From Bacteroidales bacterium (GTDB taxonomy: Bacteria > Bacteroidota > Bacteroidia > Bacteroidales > WRLA01): a DNA stretch of 64,000 nt. Positions 34,238 through 42,613 of this stretch are shown one piece after another. The notes under the pieces were generated by a model. The model was not told the DNA's origin, ran no database searches, and worked only from the letters and a program-made list of their open reading frames with translations. Position 1 is the first letter of the stretch; each line of letters opens with the position of its first letter. The DNA is taken from the NCBI GenBank assembly GCA_009777825.1, contig WRLA01000006.1, forward strand, positions 1-64,000, written 5' to 3'. The position numbers and the translations under genes are program-made.

Positions 34238-35671
34238 TCACACCGTACTCCCCCGTACCGCCGTATTATTCGCTCCAATCATTCGTGCATTGGTGAGTCC
34301 TGTTCGTCTTGTAACGAGCGTGTCTGCTTTTCGGAGGTTGTCCATGGTGGCTTTTGTCTCCTTTTCGTGGTAATGGCGGGCGCTTTTGTTACGGTATTTC
34401 GAATACATGATGGCGTAATAGATGAATCCTGCTGTCAGTAAGAGCCAACTGTAGTCGGAGTCAACAAAGAAGTATGTTAGCAAGAAAAGTACAAATCCTA
34501 TCGCCTCTACGATGGCGGATATGCCAAACAGTTTTGGCATGTTGATTGGCACGCTGCCCATTGTTTCTTTGGTTCTGGCGTTGACGGCTACGTAGTGCAA
34601 CAGTTTTTTATCTTTTTGGAAATAACTGTAGAGCCACACGGGCAGATATGCCGCTTTCCATTGTTCGCCTTTTACGTTCAGTTCTTCTTTCGACCAGGCG
34701 ACGCCGCGGTCATACTCTTTCAAGGTCTCGTTCGCTTTGTACCGTGAGATGTCTTTCGCTTGGGCGTTGACAATGGGTTTTAACTGGTCAATATTGGTAT
34801 CTCGTTTTTCCGATGTACAGCCTTTCAGGTAATTGGCATTCCATTTCACGCTGTTTTCGGTGTCGAAGGGCATGATGGAGTTGATGATGTTGTTGGTTTT
34901 ATTGGAGGCTTTGTTGTTGAGTTTGTCGGCGCTTGATTCGACGGTGAGTCCGTCCACGATGATGTCAAATTCTCTTTCGACGTTATACAGGTCGGCGTCG
35001 TAATAGGTCTTTTTGTCATTTCCGGTGCCGCGCGTGTATTTTCTGATGAGGTGTTCGCCTTGCCCCGAGAGGTTGGCGTGCGCATTAACGTCCACCACCA
35101 TGTAGGGCAGATAGACACTCATGACGTTTTCGGCGGAGAACTCTTTTTTGAACTGCGGGTGTGCGAAAAACTGTCGTTTGCCCACAAATTTCTCGATTTC
35201 GGCTTTTGCCTCATCTTTCTTTATCTTAAACGGTAACACTACATCGGGGACGGCGCCATTGGGAATCTGCTGTCCGATAGATAAGGTATTACGGCACCAG
35301 TGGCATCGCGCTTGCAGCGCTTCGTTGGTGTCAATGACCACTTCTGCGCCGCAACTACTGCATCTGAAAGTTACCACATCGTTGCTATCAGCCGCAATGT
35401 CTTGAGCGCCGGAGCCGATTACCTGACCTTCCAACTTGCTTAAATCGGTCTCTAAGCCTGCCACTTTCTCCGGCTCAAACTCGTGCCGGCAAAAGTTACA
35501 TCGTAAAAGTCCGCTGTTCATATTAAGCGAAATGTCTGTTGCTCCGCACTTGGGACATTTGTTCTGTCCGTCTTTTGCGCCGGTGTCTGTTTGAACGATT
35601 TTGGGTTCGTTTGCTGCGCCAGCGTCTGTTTGAACGCTTTGGGGTTCGTTTATTTCATTACTCTCTTGCAT
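34238..35671 (-). CDS. Zinc-ribbon membrane protein (YdjG-like)
   Basis: The protein has 477 residues. Two zinc ribbons lie in the first third (CPKCGAT...CNFC and CSSCGAE...CHWC), preceded by two copies of a VQTDAGA/VQTDTGA linker. A central conserved region (FAHPQFKKEFSAENVMSVYLPYMVVD; AYLPVWLYSY) and two hydrophobic helices (about 390-430) follow. Architecture and context match the TFIIB-zinc-ribbon/TM protein encoded next to SPFH proteins, such as B. subtilis YdjG near YdjI. It is the last gene of a three-gene unit with 35699 and 36364. Exact function is unknown; envelope-stress or membrane-domain roles are inferred from the context. Confidence 0.65.
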   Translation of the reverse strand: MQESNEINEPQSVQTDAGAANEPKIVQTDTGAKDGQNKCPKCGATDISLNMNSGLLRCNFCRHEFEPEKVAGLETDLSKLEGQVIGSGAQDIAADSNDVVTFRCSSCGAEVVIDTNEALQARCHWCRNTLSIGQQIPNGAVPDVVLPFKIKKDEAKAEIEKFVGKRQFFAHPQFKKEFSAENVMSVYLPYMVVDVNAHANLSGQGEHLIRKYTRGTGNDKKTYYDADLYNVEREFDIIVDGLTVESSADKLNNKASNKTNNIINSIMPFDTENSVKWNANYLKGCTSEKRDTNIDQLKPIVNAQAKDISRYKANETLKEYDRGVAWSKEELNVKGEQWKAAYLPVWLYSYFQKDKKLLHYVAVNARTKETMGSVPINMPKLFGISAIVEAIGFVLFLLTYFFVDSDYSWLLLTAGFIYYAIMYSKYRNKSARHYHEKETKATMDNLRKADTLVTRRTGLTNARMIGANNTAVRGSTV

Positions 35672-35698
35672 GATATTAATGATTTTAAAGGTTTTTGA

Positions 35699-36334
35699 TT
35701 AATCCAACCCTGCAAATGGTTTGGCAAACGAGACGTCTCTTACCTGCGAATACATGTCGCAACTGTCGTTTACGATGAAGTATTTTCCTTCGCTTGTCTC
35801 TCCGGGTCTCAGCGTTTTAACGACGCTGACCGGACTCCATCCTTTGTCTTTTCCGCCTTCGACGTTGATGTCTAAGTAGAGAATCATCGCTTGGAACGTG
35901 TTGCTGTTTTCGTGCTTCACGCCCGGTCGTGTTCTTAATGTTACGGTATAGGGCTTATCGGGGGCATAGCCGTTTTCCCACGTCGCGCCTTTCAGATATG
36001 CTGCCATTTGATAGGGTCTCGCATAAGAGTCGTTGGGGCGATTCAACTCGGTGAGACGGGTTACCGCCGAATTAACATTGGCTTTCAGGTTATTCAACTC
36101 AATGCACTCCTTGCCGATGGTTTTGTCGCGGAGAAACATTTGGTAAGCCATGACCTGCAACGCGATAGCGCCGTGAGGCTCGCCTCCGATTTGCTCGCGT
36201 AGTTGCCGGAACTCGTCAACAGAGACAGGGAAACGGTTAAATGATACCGTCGCCGTCTGTCCTGCCGACCATACTTCGTGGTCTATTCTACCGTTCATGG
36301 TAACTTCGACCTTGGTTTGAATGTTATTGTCCAT
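35699..36334 (-). CDS. Conserved hypothetical protein in the SPFH cluster
   Basis: The protein has 211 residues and no signal peptide. Its recognisable blocks are TATVSFNRFPVSVDEFRQLREQIGGEPHGA, RPYQMAAYLKGA and PGETSEGKYFIVN. The same blocks occur in the exported paralogue at 63030-63737, so this is one family in two compartments. It lies between the SPFH gene (29 bp upstream) and the zinc-ribbon gene (27 bp downstream), all on the minus strand. I recognise it only as a domain of unknown function. Confidence 0.65.
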   Translation of the reverse strand: MDNNIQTKVEVTMNGRIDHEVWSAGQTATVSFNRFPVSVDEFRQLREQIGGEPHGAIALQVMAYQMFLRDKTIGKECIELNNLKANVNSAVTRLTELNRPNDSYARPYQMAAYLKGATWENGYAPDKPYTVTLRTRPGVKHENSNTFQAMILYLDINVEGGKDKGWSPVSVVKTLRPGETSEGKYFIVNDSCDMYSQVRDVSFAKPFAGLD

Positions 36335-36363
36335 TTTAGATTTCTTTTTTGTTACTTATTAAT

Positions 36364-37704
36364 TTACATTACCGGCGGTGGTGGCGGTGGCGGCGGTGGA
36401 ACCGCTCCGAAGAGCGCTGCCAGCGTCGGTACTGTTCCTGCGGTAGCCCATGCGGGCATTCCGGCACACCAGACCATGGTGTTTGGCGTCAGTTGTCCCA
36501 TTTGTGCCATTTGTTGTAATTGTGCTGTGTCGAAAGGACCTTGCTGTGCGCCGTTCATCATCGCGTGAAACATGGTTTGTTGCGGTGGCATCGGTGGGGG
36601 AGGGGCTTGTTGCGGTTGTTGTTGTATGGGTTGGTTTTGGATAAACTGCGACTGCGGCGTTCCGCCTTGTTGCTGCATACCGCCCATCATGCCTCCGGCG
36701 GCGTTCATGCCCATTCCCATGAAAGCCATGCCCATTCCGCCGCCTCCGGCGGGGTTCTCGCCTGCTGCCTGCATGCCGCGGGCAACAGATTGTTGCATAA
36801 ACGAATTGCCACGCGCACCCGACAGGGCGTCTGCCTTTTTAACATCGCTCAACAATGCTTTCGTGTCGTCGTCGTATTCGATGGCTACTAATGCTACTTT
36901 TACGATTTCCAAGCCGCGGTCTGTTTTCCATTGATAACCGTCTTCGACGGCTTGCGTCAGCGATTGCGCGAAACCGATTTGGTCGCCCTGAATCTTGGTG
37001 ATGCGGTTGCCTTTGCTGGGGTCGTTGGTGTAGTTGGAGAATGCTGCGGAGAGGCTGCCTACTACTTCGTTGAAGAGTTGCGCTCCGGCGTCGTTGTCCA
37101 TGTCTGCGAAGTCGAACACGGGGGCGTCCGGTTGCAGATACTTGGCGGGGACGAAGTTTTTCACGAAGAGTATCGGGTCAATGATTTTCATCGTGTAGGT
37201 GCCGCGTGTAACGGCTCCGACCTGCGCGCCGAGATAGGCGTCGTCCCAATAGATTTCCGATTGCGTGCCGAATCTGTTGTTTGGAATCTCTTTCAGGTTC
37301 ACGTAGAACGCTAACTGTTGCGCTCCGGGCTGTCCACCGAATTTGAACCGCTCCCAAGAGGTTTTGATGGTAGATGAGATGATTCCGTCGCCGGAGAAGA
37401 ACGATTTTGAGTTTTGGTCGTCCGACCGGTATTCAAACCCTCCTGCCTCGGCAACGAAGCCGGTGATGGCGCCATCTTGTAGTGTGATGAGCGCTGTTCC
37501 CTCCGGCACGATGATCTTACTGCCGTTGGTGATGATGTTTTTCGAACCGCCTGTGTTCGAGCCACGCCCTGCGTTTTGTCCCTGCGGTACAGCCTCAAAC
37601 AATGCTGCGGTGCCGGGTACGTTTGGTTGTGGTGTTAAGAAGTCTTTCCATTGGTCGGCAAACATGCCGCCAATCGCGCCTGAGAATGCTTTAATAAATC
37701 CCAT
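36364..37704 (-). CDS. SPFH-domain protein with C-terminal GYF_2 domain (YdjI-like)
   Basis: The protein has 446 residues. The N-terminal two thirds form an SPFH/virion-core-type domain (IVPEGTALITLQDG, EIYWDDAYLGAQVGAVTRGTYTMKI, RGLEIVKVALVAIEYD). A glycine/methionine/glutamine-rich linker (about 315-385) leads to a GYF_2 domain (NGAQQGPFDTAQLQQMAQMGQL, WCAGMPAWATAG) and a proline-rich end. SPFH proteins assemble on membranes into scaffolds; GYF_2 domains bind proline-rich partners. It starts the cluster and is preceded by a -7 box and two palindromes. Confidence 0.8.
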   Translation of the reverse strand: MGFIKAFSGAIGGMFADQWKDFLTPQPNVPGTAALFEAVPQGQNAGRGSNTGGSKNIITNGSKIIVPEGTALITLQDGAITGFVAEAGGFEYRSDDQNSKSFFSGDGIISSTIKTSWERFKFGGQPGAQQLAFYVNLKEIPNNRFGTQSEIYWDDAYLGAQVGAVTRGTYTMKIIDPILFVKNFVPAKYLQPDAPVFDFADMDNDAGAQLFNEVVGSLSAAFSNYTNDPSKGNRITKIQGDQIGFAQSLTQAVEDGYQWKTDRGLEIVKVALVAIEYDDDTKALLSDVKKADALSGARGNSFMQQSVARGMQAAGENPAGGGGMGMAFMGMGMNAAGGMMGGMQQQGGTPQSQFIQNQPIQQQPQQAPPPPMPPQQTMFHAMMNGAQQGPFDTAQLQQMAQMGQLTPNTMVWCAGMPAWATAGTVPTLAALFGAVPPPPPPPPPVM

Positions 37705-37779
37705 GATGTGTAGTTTTTAATTATTATTATGATTATTATATCGTTTAAATTATATATCGTTACTACAATTTTTAGGTTG

Positions 37780-37787
37780 CAAAGATA
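37780..37787 (-). promoter_or_regulatory. Promoter of the SPFH cluster
   Basis: TATCTTTG on the minus strand, 76 bp before the ATG at 37704. No TTTG is visible at the -33 position, so it may need an activator. Confidence 0.6.
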
Positions 37788-37809
37788 CGACTTTTTGAAA
37801 TACTAAATA

Positions 37810-37863
37810 TACGTAATTTTACGTAGATGGAAAGTTTTTTTCTTCGTAAATTTACGCAGATGG
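37810..37863. promoter_or_regulatory. Two operator-like palindromes upstream of the SPFH cluster
   Basis: Site 1 (37810-37830) contains ACGTAA-TT-TTACGT; site 2 (37843-37863) contains CGTAAATTTACG. The two 21-bp sites match at all but a few positions, both end in AGATGG, and start 33 bp apart (about three helix turns). They lie just upstream of the -7 box, where an activator would bind. Confidence 0.55.
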
Positions 37864-37872
37864 GGAGGAATT

Positions 37873-38340
37873 TTACGAAGAAAGTTGTTTTACCATCCTG
37901 TGAATATCTTTCTTGGCGTCGCTTTTTTTGAGGGTTTCGCGTTTGTCGTAGTAGTGTTTGCCGCGTGCTAATGCGATTTCCAACTTTGCCAACCCTTTGT
38001 CGTTGGTAAAGAGTTGGACGGGAATGATGGTGAAGCCTTTCTCTTTGACTTTGTTTTGCAGTTTTTTGAGTTCGCGTCGTGTCAGCAGCAGTTTGCGGTC
38101 GCGTTTGGGGTCGTGGTTGGCGTAGGTGCCGTATTCGTATTCGGCGATGTGGGCGTTTTTGAGGAAGAGCTCGTCGGCGTCGAAGACGCAGTAGGCTTCG
38201 CCGAGCGAGGCTTTGCCTTCCCGTATGGACTTTATCTCTGTCCCCGTCAGTTGGATGCCCGCAGTGAAACTGTCCATCAAAAAGTATTGATAGGACGCTT
38301 TTTTGTTCTTGATGCTGATGGTTTTGGGTTTTAGGGACAT
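37873..38340 (-). CDS. smpB: SsrA-binding protein SmpB
   Basis: The protein has 155 residues. It binds tmRNA and brings it to stalled ribosomes for trans-translation. Family motifs are NKKASYQYF, AGIQLTGTEIKSIREGKASL, DAEFFLKNAHI-like DELFLKNAHIAEYE, RDRKLLL, IPVQLFTNDKGLAKLEIALARGK and the basic tail YDKRETLKKSDAKKD. Length fits the family. The aminomethyltransferase gene lies 8 bp upstream on the same strand. Confidence 0.95.
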   Translation of the reverse strand: MSLKPKTISIKNKKASYQYFLMDSFTAGIQLTGTEIKSIREGKASLGEAYCVFDADELFLKNAHIAEYEYGTYANHDPKRDRKLLLTRRELKKLQNKVKEKGFTIIPVQLFTNDKGLAKLEIALARGKHYYDKRETLKKSDAKKDIHRMVKQLSS

Positions 38341-38347
38341 GGAGCGT

Positions 38348-39448
38348 TTATTTCTTATAAAACGGCATCTTCACCACCTTAGCCTTCAGCATTTTGTCGC
38401 GCACGCCGATATAGATTTCGTTATCCGGTTTGGCGAAAGCGGCTTTTATCAAGGCTGTTCCGACGGCTTTATTCAGTGATGGCGCTTGTGTGCCGGAGCA
38501 AACGGTTCCTATCTTATTGCCTTCGGCGTCGAACACTTCGTAGTCTTGACGCGGGATGCCGCGGTCAACCATCTCGAAGCCGGCTATCTTACGGGCGACG
38601 CCGTTTGCCTTTTGTTCTTCAAAACGGTTGCGGTCTAAGAAGTTGTTGCCGTCGGTGAACTTGGTAATCCAGCCCAGACCTGCTTCTATGGGGGAGATTT
38701 CGTCGTTGATTTCGTGTCCGTAGAGGCAGAATCCCATCTCCAGACGCAGGGTGTCGCGTGCGCCCAATCCGGCGGGTTTCAGACCGTATTTCTCTCCGGC
38801 GTTCATCACGGCGTTCCAGATGGTGTCGGCGTCTTTGTTGGCGAGATAGATTTCGCAGCCGCCGGCGCCGGTGTAGCCCGTCGTTGAGAAGATGACTTCG
38901 CAGCCCGCGAAGGTGAGTTTTTTGAAGGTGTAGTACTCCATATCTTCGACGGGCGTGTCGGTACATTCCTGCATGGCTTTGAGTGCCAGCGGTCCCTGCA
39001 CGGCTAATTGCGCTATCTCGTCGGAGGCGTTGTAGAGTTCTTTGCCGACTTCCAATCCTTTCTCTTTGGCGATTGCGGAGAGGTGCGCCCAGTCTTTTTC
39101 GATGTTGGCGGCGTTGATGACTAACAGGTATGTCTCACTGTCAATGCGATAGACCAAGAGGTCGTCCACGATGCCACCTTTTCCGTTTGGGAAGCAACTG
39201 TATTGTATTTTTCCGTCGGTGAGGACGGCGACGTCGTTGGTGGTAACGTATTGCACAAAGTCGAAAGCTTTGGGACCTTTGACCCAAACCTCGCCCATGT
39301 GCGATACGTCGAAGACGCCGAGTTTTTCGCGCACGTTAACGTGTTCTGTAATAAGCCCTTCGTATTGAACCGGCATGTTAAATCCTGCAAAAGGCACCAT
39401 CTTGGCTCCTAATGCTATATGAAACTTTGTGAATGGGGTTTCTTTCAT
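38348..39448 (-). CDS. gcvT: Glycine cleavage system aminomethyltransferase (T protein)
   Basis: The protein has 366 residues. It transfers the methylene group from the aminomethyl-lipoyl H protein to tetrahydrofolate, releasing ammonia. Signatures are MVPFAGFNMPVQY, VFDVSHMGE, the GGIVDDLLVYR block with the folate-interacting aspartate, TGYTGAGGCEIY, GLGARDTLRLEMG and the C-terminal barrel (GIPRQDYEV ... IGTVCSG). Length and ends are normal. The other glycine-cleavage genes are not in the window. Confidence 0.95.
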   Translation of the reverse strand: MKETPFTKFHIALGAKMVPFAGFNMPVQYEGLITEHVNVREKLGVFDVSHMGEVWVKGPKAFDFVQYVTTNDVAVLTDGKIQYSCFPNGKGGIVDDLLVYRIDSETYLLVINAANIEKDWAHLSAIAKEKGLEVGKELYNASDEIAQLAVQGPLALKAMQECTDTPVEDMEYYTFKKLTFAGCEVIFSTTGYTGAGGCEIYLANKDADTIWNAVMNAGEKYGLKPAGLGARDTLRLEMGFCLYGHEINDEISPIEAGLGWITKFTDGNNFLDRNRFEEQKANGVARKIAGFEMVDRGIPRQDYEVFDAEGNKIGTVCSGTQAPSLNKAVGTALIKAAFAKPDNEIYIGVRDKMLKAKVVKMPFYKK

Positions 39449-39479
39449 CTCTTTCTTTATTAATTATGATGTATGGTTT

Positions 39480-40379
39480 TTATTCATTATAAAGTACGTT
39501 ATGCTGTTTCAGTATTTCGGAAACTTGCTCAACGGAGAGGTTGGTGATGGCGGCGATGGTGGGGATGGGGATACCGGCGTTGTGGCTGTTGATGGTGACT
39601 TGTATTCGTTCTTTTTCGATGCCGATGGCTTCGCCTTCGGAGAGTCCTTCAGCACGTCCTTTTCGCAATGCCTCGTCCAAGACGCTACGCTCGGTCATGG
39701 CGTCAATTTTCCACTGGTCGTAGGCGTCTAACTGCGCTTTCGTATAGGCTGCTGTTTCCATGTAACTGACAGCTTCGCGGGTGTATTCATTCTCCAACAA
39801 CTCTTCGGGGACTTTCTGAATGCTTTCGTTAATCTCTGTCAGAAAGCGAAGCCACAGTTCGTGCAGTTTCTTCTCTGCACGCCTTTGCGGTTTAAACTTC
39901 GGAAGTTCAACAAAGAGGAATTCCAATCCTTCAATCTGTTTTTCGGTGTCTTTGATGTTGACAATCTTGTAGTAATGGTAATATTCATCTTTCATTTCGG
40001 GCGCTACTTCAAAGGTGTCGTTGACAAAGGTTAAGGCATAGACGGGCTGTAGCAATTTGAAATCCTGTGCCTTGTCCAACTGCTTGACGTACGCTTTCGA
40101 GGCGTTGAGCAAAACGCGACTTTTAAAACTTTCCGACCAGTACATTTGCATTTCAACGATAAACTGCCGCCCGTCTTCATCTGTACAGCGCACGTCAACA
40201 CTCGTATTACGCAATATATCCGTCAATTCGGGTACCAACTCGCCCGAATTATATTCGAGACTGACAATCGGCTTTTCTAACGGCAACATGCTGTTAATCA
40301 AACTCATACAAAGATGCTTGTGCTCGCCGAAAACGCGCTTGAACGTTAAATCATTCTTTGGGTCAAGATAATGTGCCAT
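39480..40379 (-). CDS. Rpn family nuclease (paralogue 2)
   Basis: The protein has 299 residues and is nearly identical to the Rpn nuclease at 997-1866 over the first 230 residues, including VDVR...FIVEMQM of the PD-(D/E)XK site. It diverges in the C-terminal tail (RKGRAEGLSEGEAIGIEKERI), then resumes with the shared HTH-like segment (TIAAITNLSVEQVSEIL). The tail difference is the kind of variation seen between Rpn paralogues. A -7 box lies at 40400-40407. Confidence 0.85.
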   Translation of the reverse strand: MAHYLDPKNDLTFKRVFGEHKHLCMSLINSMLPLEKPIVSLEYNSGELVPELTDILRNTSVDVRCTDEDGRQFIVEMQMYWSESFKSRVLLNASKAYVKQLDKAQDFKLLQPVYALTFVNDTFEVAPEMKDEYYHYYKIVNIKDTEKQIEGLEFLFVELPKFKPQRRAEKKLHELWLRFLTEINESIQKVPEELLENEYTREAVSYMETAAYTKAQLDAYDQWKIDAMTERSVLDEALRKGRAEGLSEGEAIGIEKERIQVTINSHNAGIPIPTIAAITNLSVEQVSEILKQHNVLYNE

Positions 40380-40399
40380 AACGAATTTTTATTTGATTG

Positions 40400-40407
40400 C
40401 AAAGGTA
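40400..40407 (-). promoter_or_regulatory. Promoter of Rpn paralogue 2
   Basis: TACCTTTG on the minus strand, 21 bp before the ATG, the same spacing as for the copy at 997. Confidence 0.65.
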
Positions 40408-40425
40408 TGGAAATTTTATCATACT

Positions 40426-42387
40426 CTATCCTCCTTTTTTCTTCTTTGAAACAGGCGCGGAAGCGCTTCTGCGTGCCTGCTGTTGTTGTTTCGCCATCTC
40501 TTCCATGCGTTGCATCCAGCGTGATTTTTTTGGCGGTTTTCCTTTGGCTTCTTTTACTTTTTGATGGATTTTCGCTTCGTCAATGAAAAAGCGCATGATG
40601 TACATCTGGGCAAATGTTAAAATGTTGAAAAGGAAGTAGTAATAGGATAGGGCGGAGGCATAACTGTTAAACAACCCGATGAACATTATCGGCATAGCGT
40701 ACATCATAAATTTCATCCCCGGCATTTGCGAGTTTCCGGCTTGATTTTTCATGCTGATATGGGTGTAGATGAATGTCGAAACCGCCATCAGCAGGGCAAA
40801 AAGACTGACATGGTCACCGTAAAACGGAATAGTAAATCCCAAATCCAAAATGCTGTCATACGACGAAAGGTCATGCGCCCAGAGGAAACCCGCCTGTCGC
40901 AACTCAATGGACGACGGGAAGAAACGGAACATCGCAAACAATATAGGCATTTGCAGCAGCAGCGGCAAGCACCCGCCCAACGGATTGATGCCGGCTTGTT
41001 TATAGAGCGCCATCGTTGCCTGTTGTTTCTTCATGGCGTCTTCCTTGTTGGGGAATTTTTTGCTGATTTCTTCGATTTCGGGTTTCAACACCTTCATCAC
41101 AGCCTGAGAGCGATACGATTTCGTTGCTATTGGGAATAAGATGATTTTGATGAGTATAGCCAATACTAAGATGATGATGCCGTAGTTCCAATTCCACGAA
41201 CTCATCAGGTCGAACGCCCAAACGACGCCTTTGTTAATCCACGAGATGATCCATCCGCCCAAAGGAACCAATTTTTCCAAATCCATGCCATAGTTTTTCA
41301 ATGTATGGTATTTGTTGGGACCGAAATAGAAACTCATGGGGATGGTGTAGTCGTTGTGTGCTTCATACGGTAGCGCAAGAGAGACGTCCATGCTTTGCAG
41401 ATAGTGTTCGTTGCCGGTGAGCCGTCCGACGACTTCGGTTTTGATGCGGGTTTCCTCGAAAGGACGATCATTGGAAATCAAGGTAGAGACGAAAAAGCGC
41501 GACTTAAAGGAGACCCAGTCCAATTTCAAATTCCCTGTTTTGCGATCTTTCTCGTCGCTCTCTTTGGTGTCGCTTAGATAATCAACGTTGTCTTGCCAGA
41601 CTTTGTAATAGACGGTGGTTCTTTCGCGTTCATTTTTAAGGTCTTGCTCGTTGCGCATCAGGTCGGCGTACCAGTCTAAATTGATGCTGTTGGTGTGTGA
41701 TATAATGTCGTTTTGAAGATTGTGAAACAGGATGTCAAACCCCAGCATGTATTCGTTTTTGCGGATGGTGTAGCGGTATTCGATATATTTGTCCGGGTTG
41801 TAGGAGCCGGCGGTGTCGTTGGCACAAAGACGCATTCCGAAACGGATGGAGTCGGCGTTGTTGAGCGAAATGAGGTTCTCTTCCGGCGTGTCGTACCAAA
41901 CGGGTTGGTAATAGAGATTTTCCGTTGTGATGGTACGTCCTTCTCTGTCGTAAAATCCCAGCGCGAATTTCTTTGTTTTCGGGTTAAACAGCGTTACGGC
42001 AGTACTGTCATGGCGTTTGTAATCTTTGAGCAATACCTGATGAACCGTCCCGCTTTTGTTGGAGATGGTAATTTCAAATACCTCATTCTCAATGGTAAAA
42101 AACGTCTCTTCCTGTTCGGACGAGTTGCTGAAGAGTCCGAAGGTTTTAATCAGGTTTTGTTGTTTGACGTCGGGAAAGTTTTGCATATTTTCCGTTTCCG
42201 CCTGGGCTTGCTGTTGCGCTGCGAGTTGCGCTTCGGCTTGCCGTTTTCTTACGTAATTGACGGAATCCGTATAGCGTTTGTGTTCGGCTTGTCGAGCCAG
42301 TTCTTCCTGTGAGGGCTTTGTCCACCACGCCCATCCGAAAAAGAGCGCCATGAGGAGCAGAAAGCCAATGATGGTATTTTTATTCAT
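40426..42387 (-). CDS. yidC: Membrane protein insertase YidC
   Basis: The protein has 653 residues. The N-terminal membrane anchor (GFLLLMALFFGWAWW) is followed by the large periplasmic beta domain (about 55-370) and the conserved insertase core with five helices: WNYGIIILVLAILIKIILFPIATKSYRSQAVMK, the arginine-bearing helix, GINPLGGCLPLLLQMPILFAMFRF and a basic tail that binds ribosomes. It inserts proteins into the inner membrane alone or with SecYEG. Length fits Bacteroidetes YidC. The promoter is at 42422-42429. Confidence 0.95.
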   Translation of the reverse strand: MNKNTIIGFLLLMALFFGWAWWTKPSQEELARQAEHKRYTDSVNYVRKRQAEAQLAAQQQAQAETENMQNFPDVKQQNLIKTFGLFSNSSEQEETFFTIENEVFEITISNKSGTVHQVLLKDYKRHDSTAVTLFNPKTKKFALGFYDREGRTITTENLYYQPVWYDTPEENLISLNNADSIRFGMRLCANDTAGSYNPDKYIEYRYTIRKNEYMLGFDILFHNLQNDIISHTNSINLDWYADLMRNEQDLKNERERTTVYYKVWQDNVDYLSDTKESDEKDRKTGNLKLDWVSFKSRFFVSTLISNDRPFEETRIKTEVVGRLTGNEHYLQSMDVSLALPYEAHNDYTIPMSFYFGPNKYHTLKNYGMDLEKLVPLGGWIISWINKGVVWAFDLMSSWNWNYGIIILVLAILIKIILFPIATKSYRSQAVMKVLKPEIEEISKKFPNKEDAMKKQQATMALYKQAGINPLGGCLPLLLQMPILFAMFRFFPSSIELRQAGFLWAHDLSSYDSILDLGFTIPFYGDHVSLFALLMAVSTFIYTHISMKNQAGNSQMPGMKFMMYAMPIMFIGLFNSYASALSYYYFLFNILTFAQMYIMRFFIDEAKIHQKVKEAKGKPPKKSRWMQRMEEMAKQQQQARRSASAPVSKKKKGG

Positions 42388-42421
42388 TTAATAATAAATT
42401 ACAGGGTTGCTAAAATGGGTG

Positions 42422-42429
42422 CAAAGATA
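42422..42429 (-). promoter_or_regulatory. Promoter of yidC
   Basis: TATCTTTG on the minus strand, 35 bp before the ATG. Confidence 0.6.
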
Positions 42430-42473
42430 CGACTTTTATAATAACTGAATAACTGAAGAATTGAGTAACTGAG

Positions 42474-42613
42474 TGAGACGTGAGATTGTGAGATGTGAGA
42501 CTGTTAGACACAAGACTTTTATTCTTTGCGGTTTTTTTTGCCACGAATGCACGAATGGCTACGAATTTTCTGGATTGCTTCGCTACGCTCGCAATAACGG
42601 GAAGCCTCACGTC
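42474..42613. repeat. Composite repeat (gtgagattgtgagatgtgaga unit and palindromic unit)
   Basis: The first 50 bp (gtgagacgtgagattgtgag, then gactgttagacacaagac) recur at 62158-62212. A tggattgcttcgctacgctcgcaat unit follows, and at the end come the complements gcctcacgtctcatgtctcatg, so the outer arms can pair across the inner palindrome. Confidence 0.6.
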
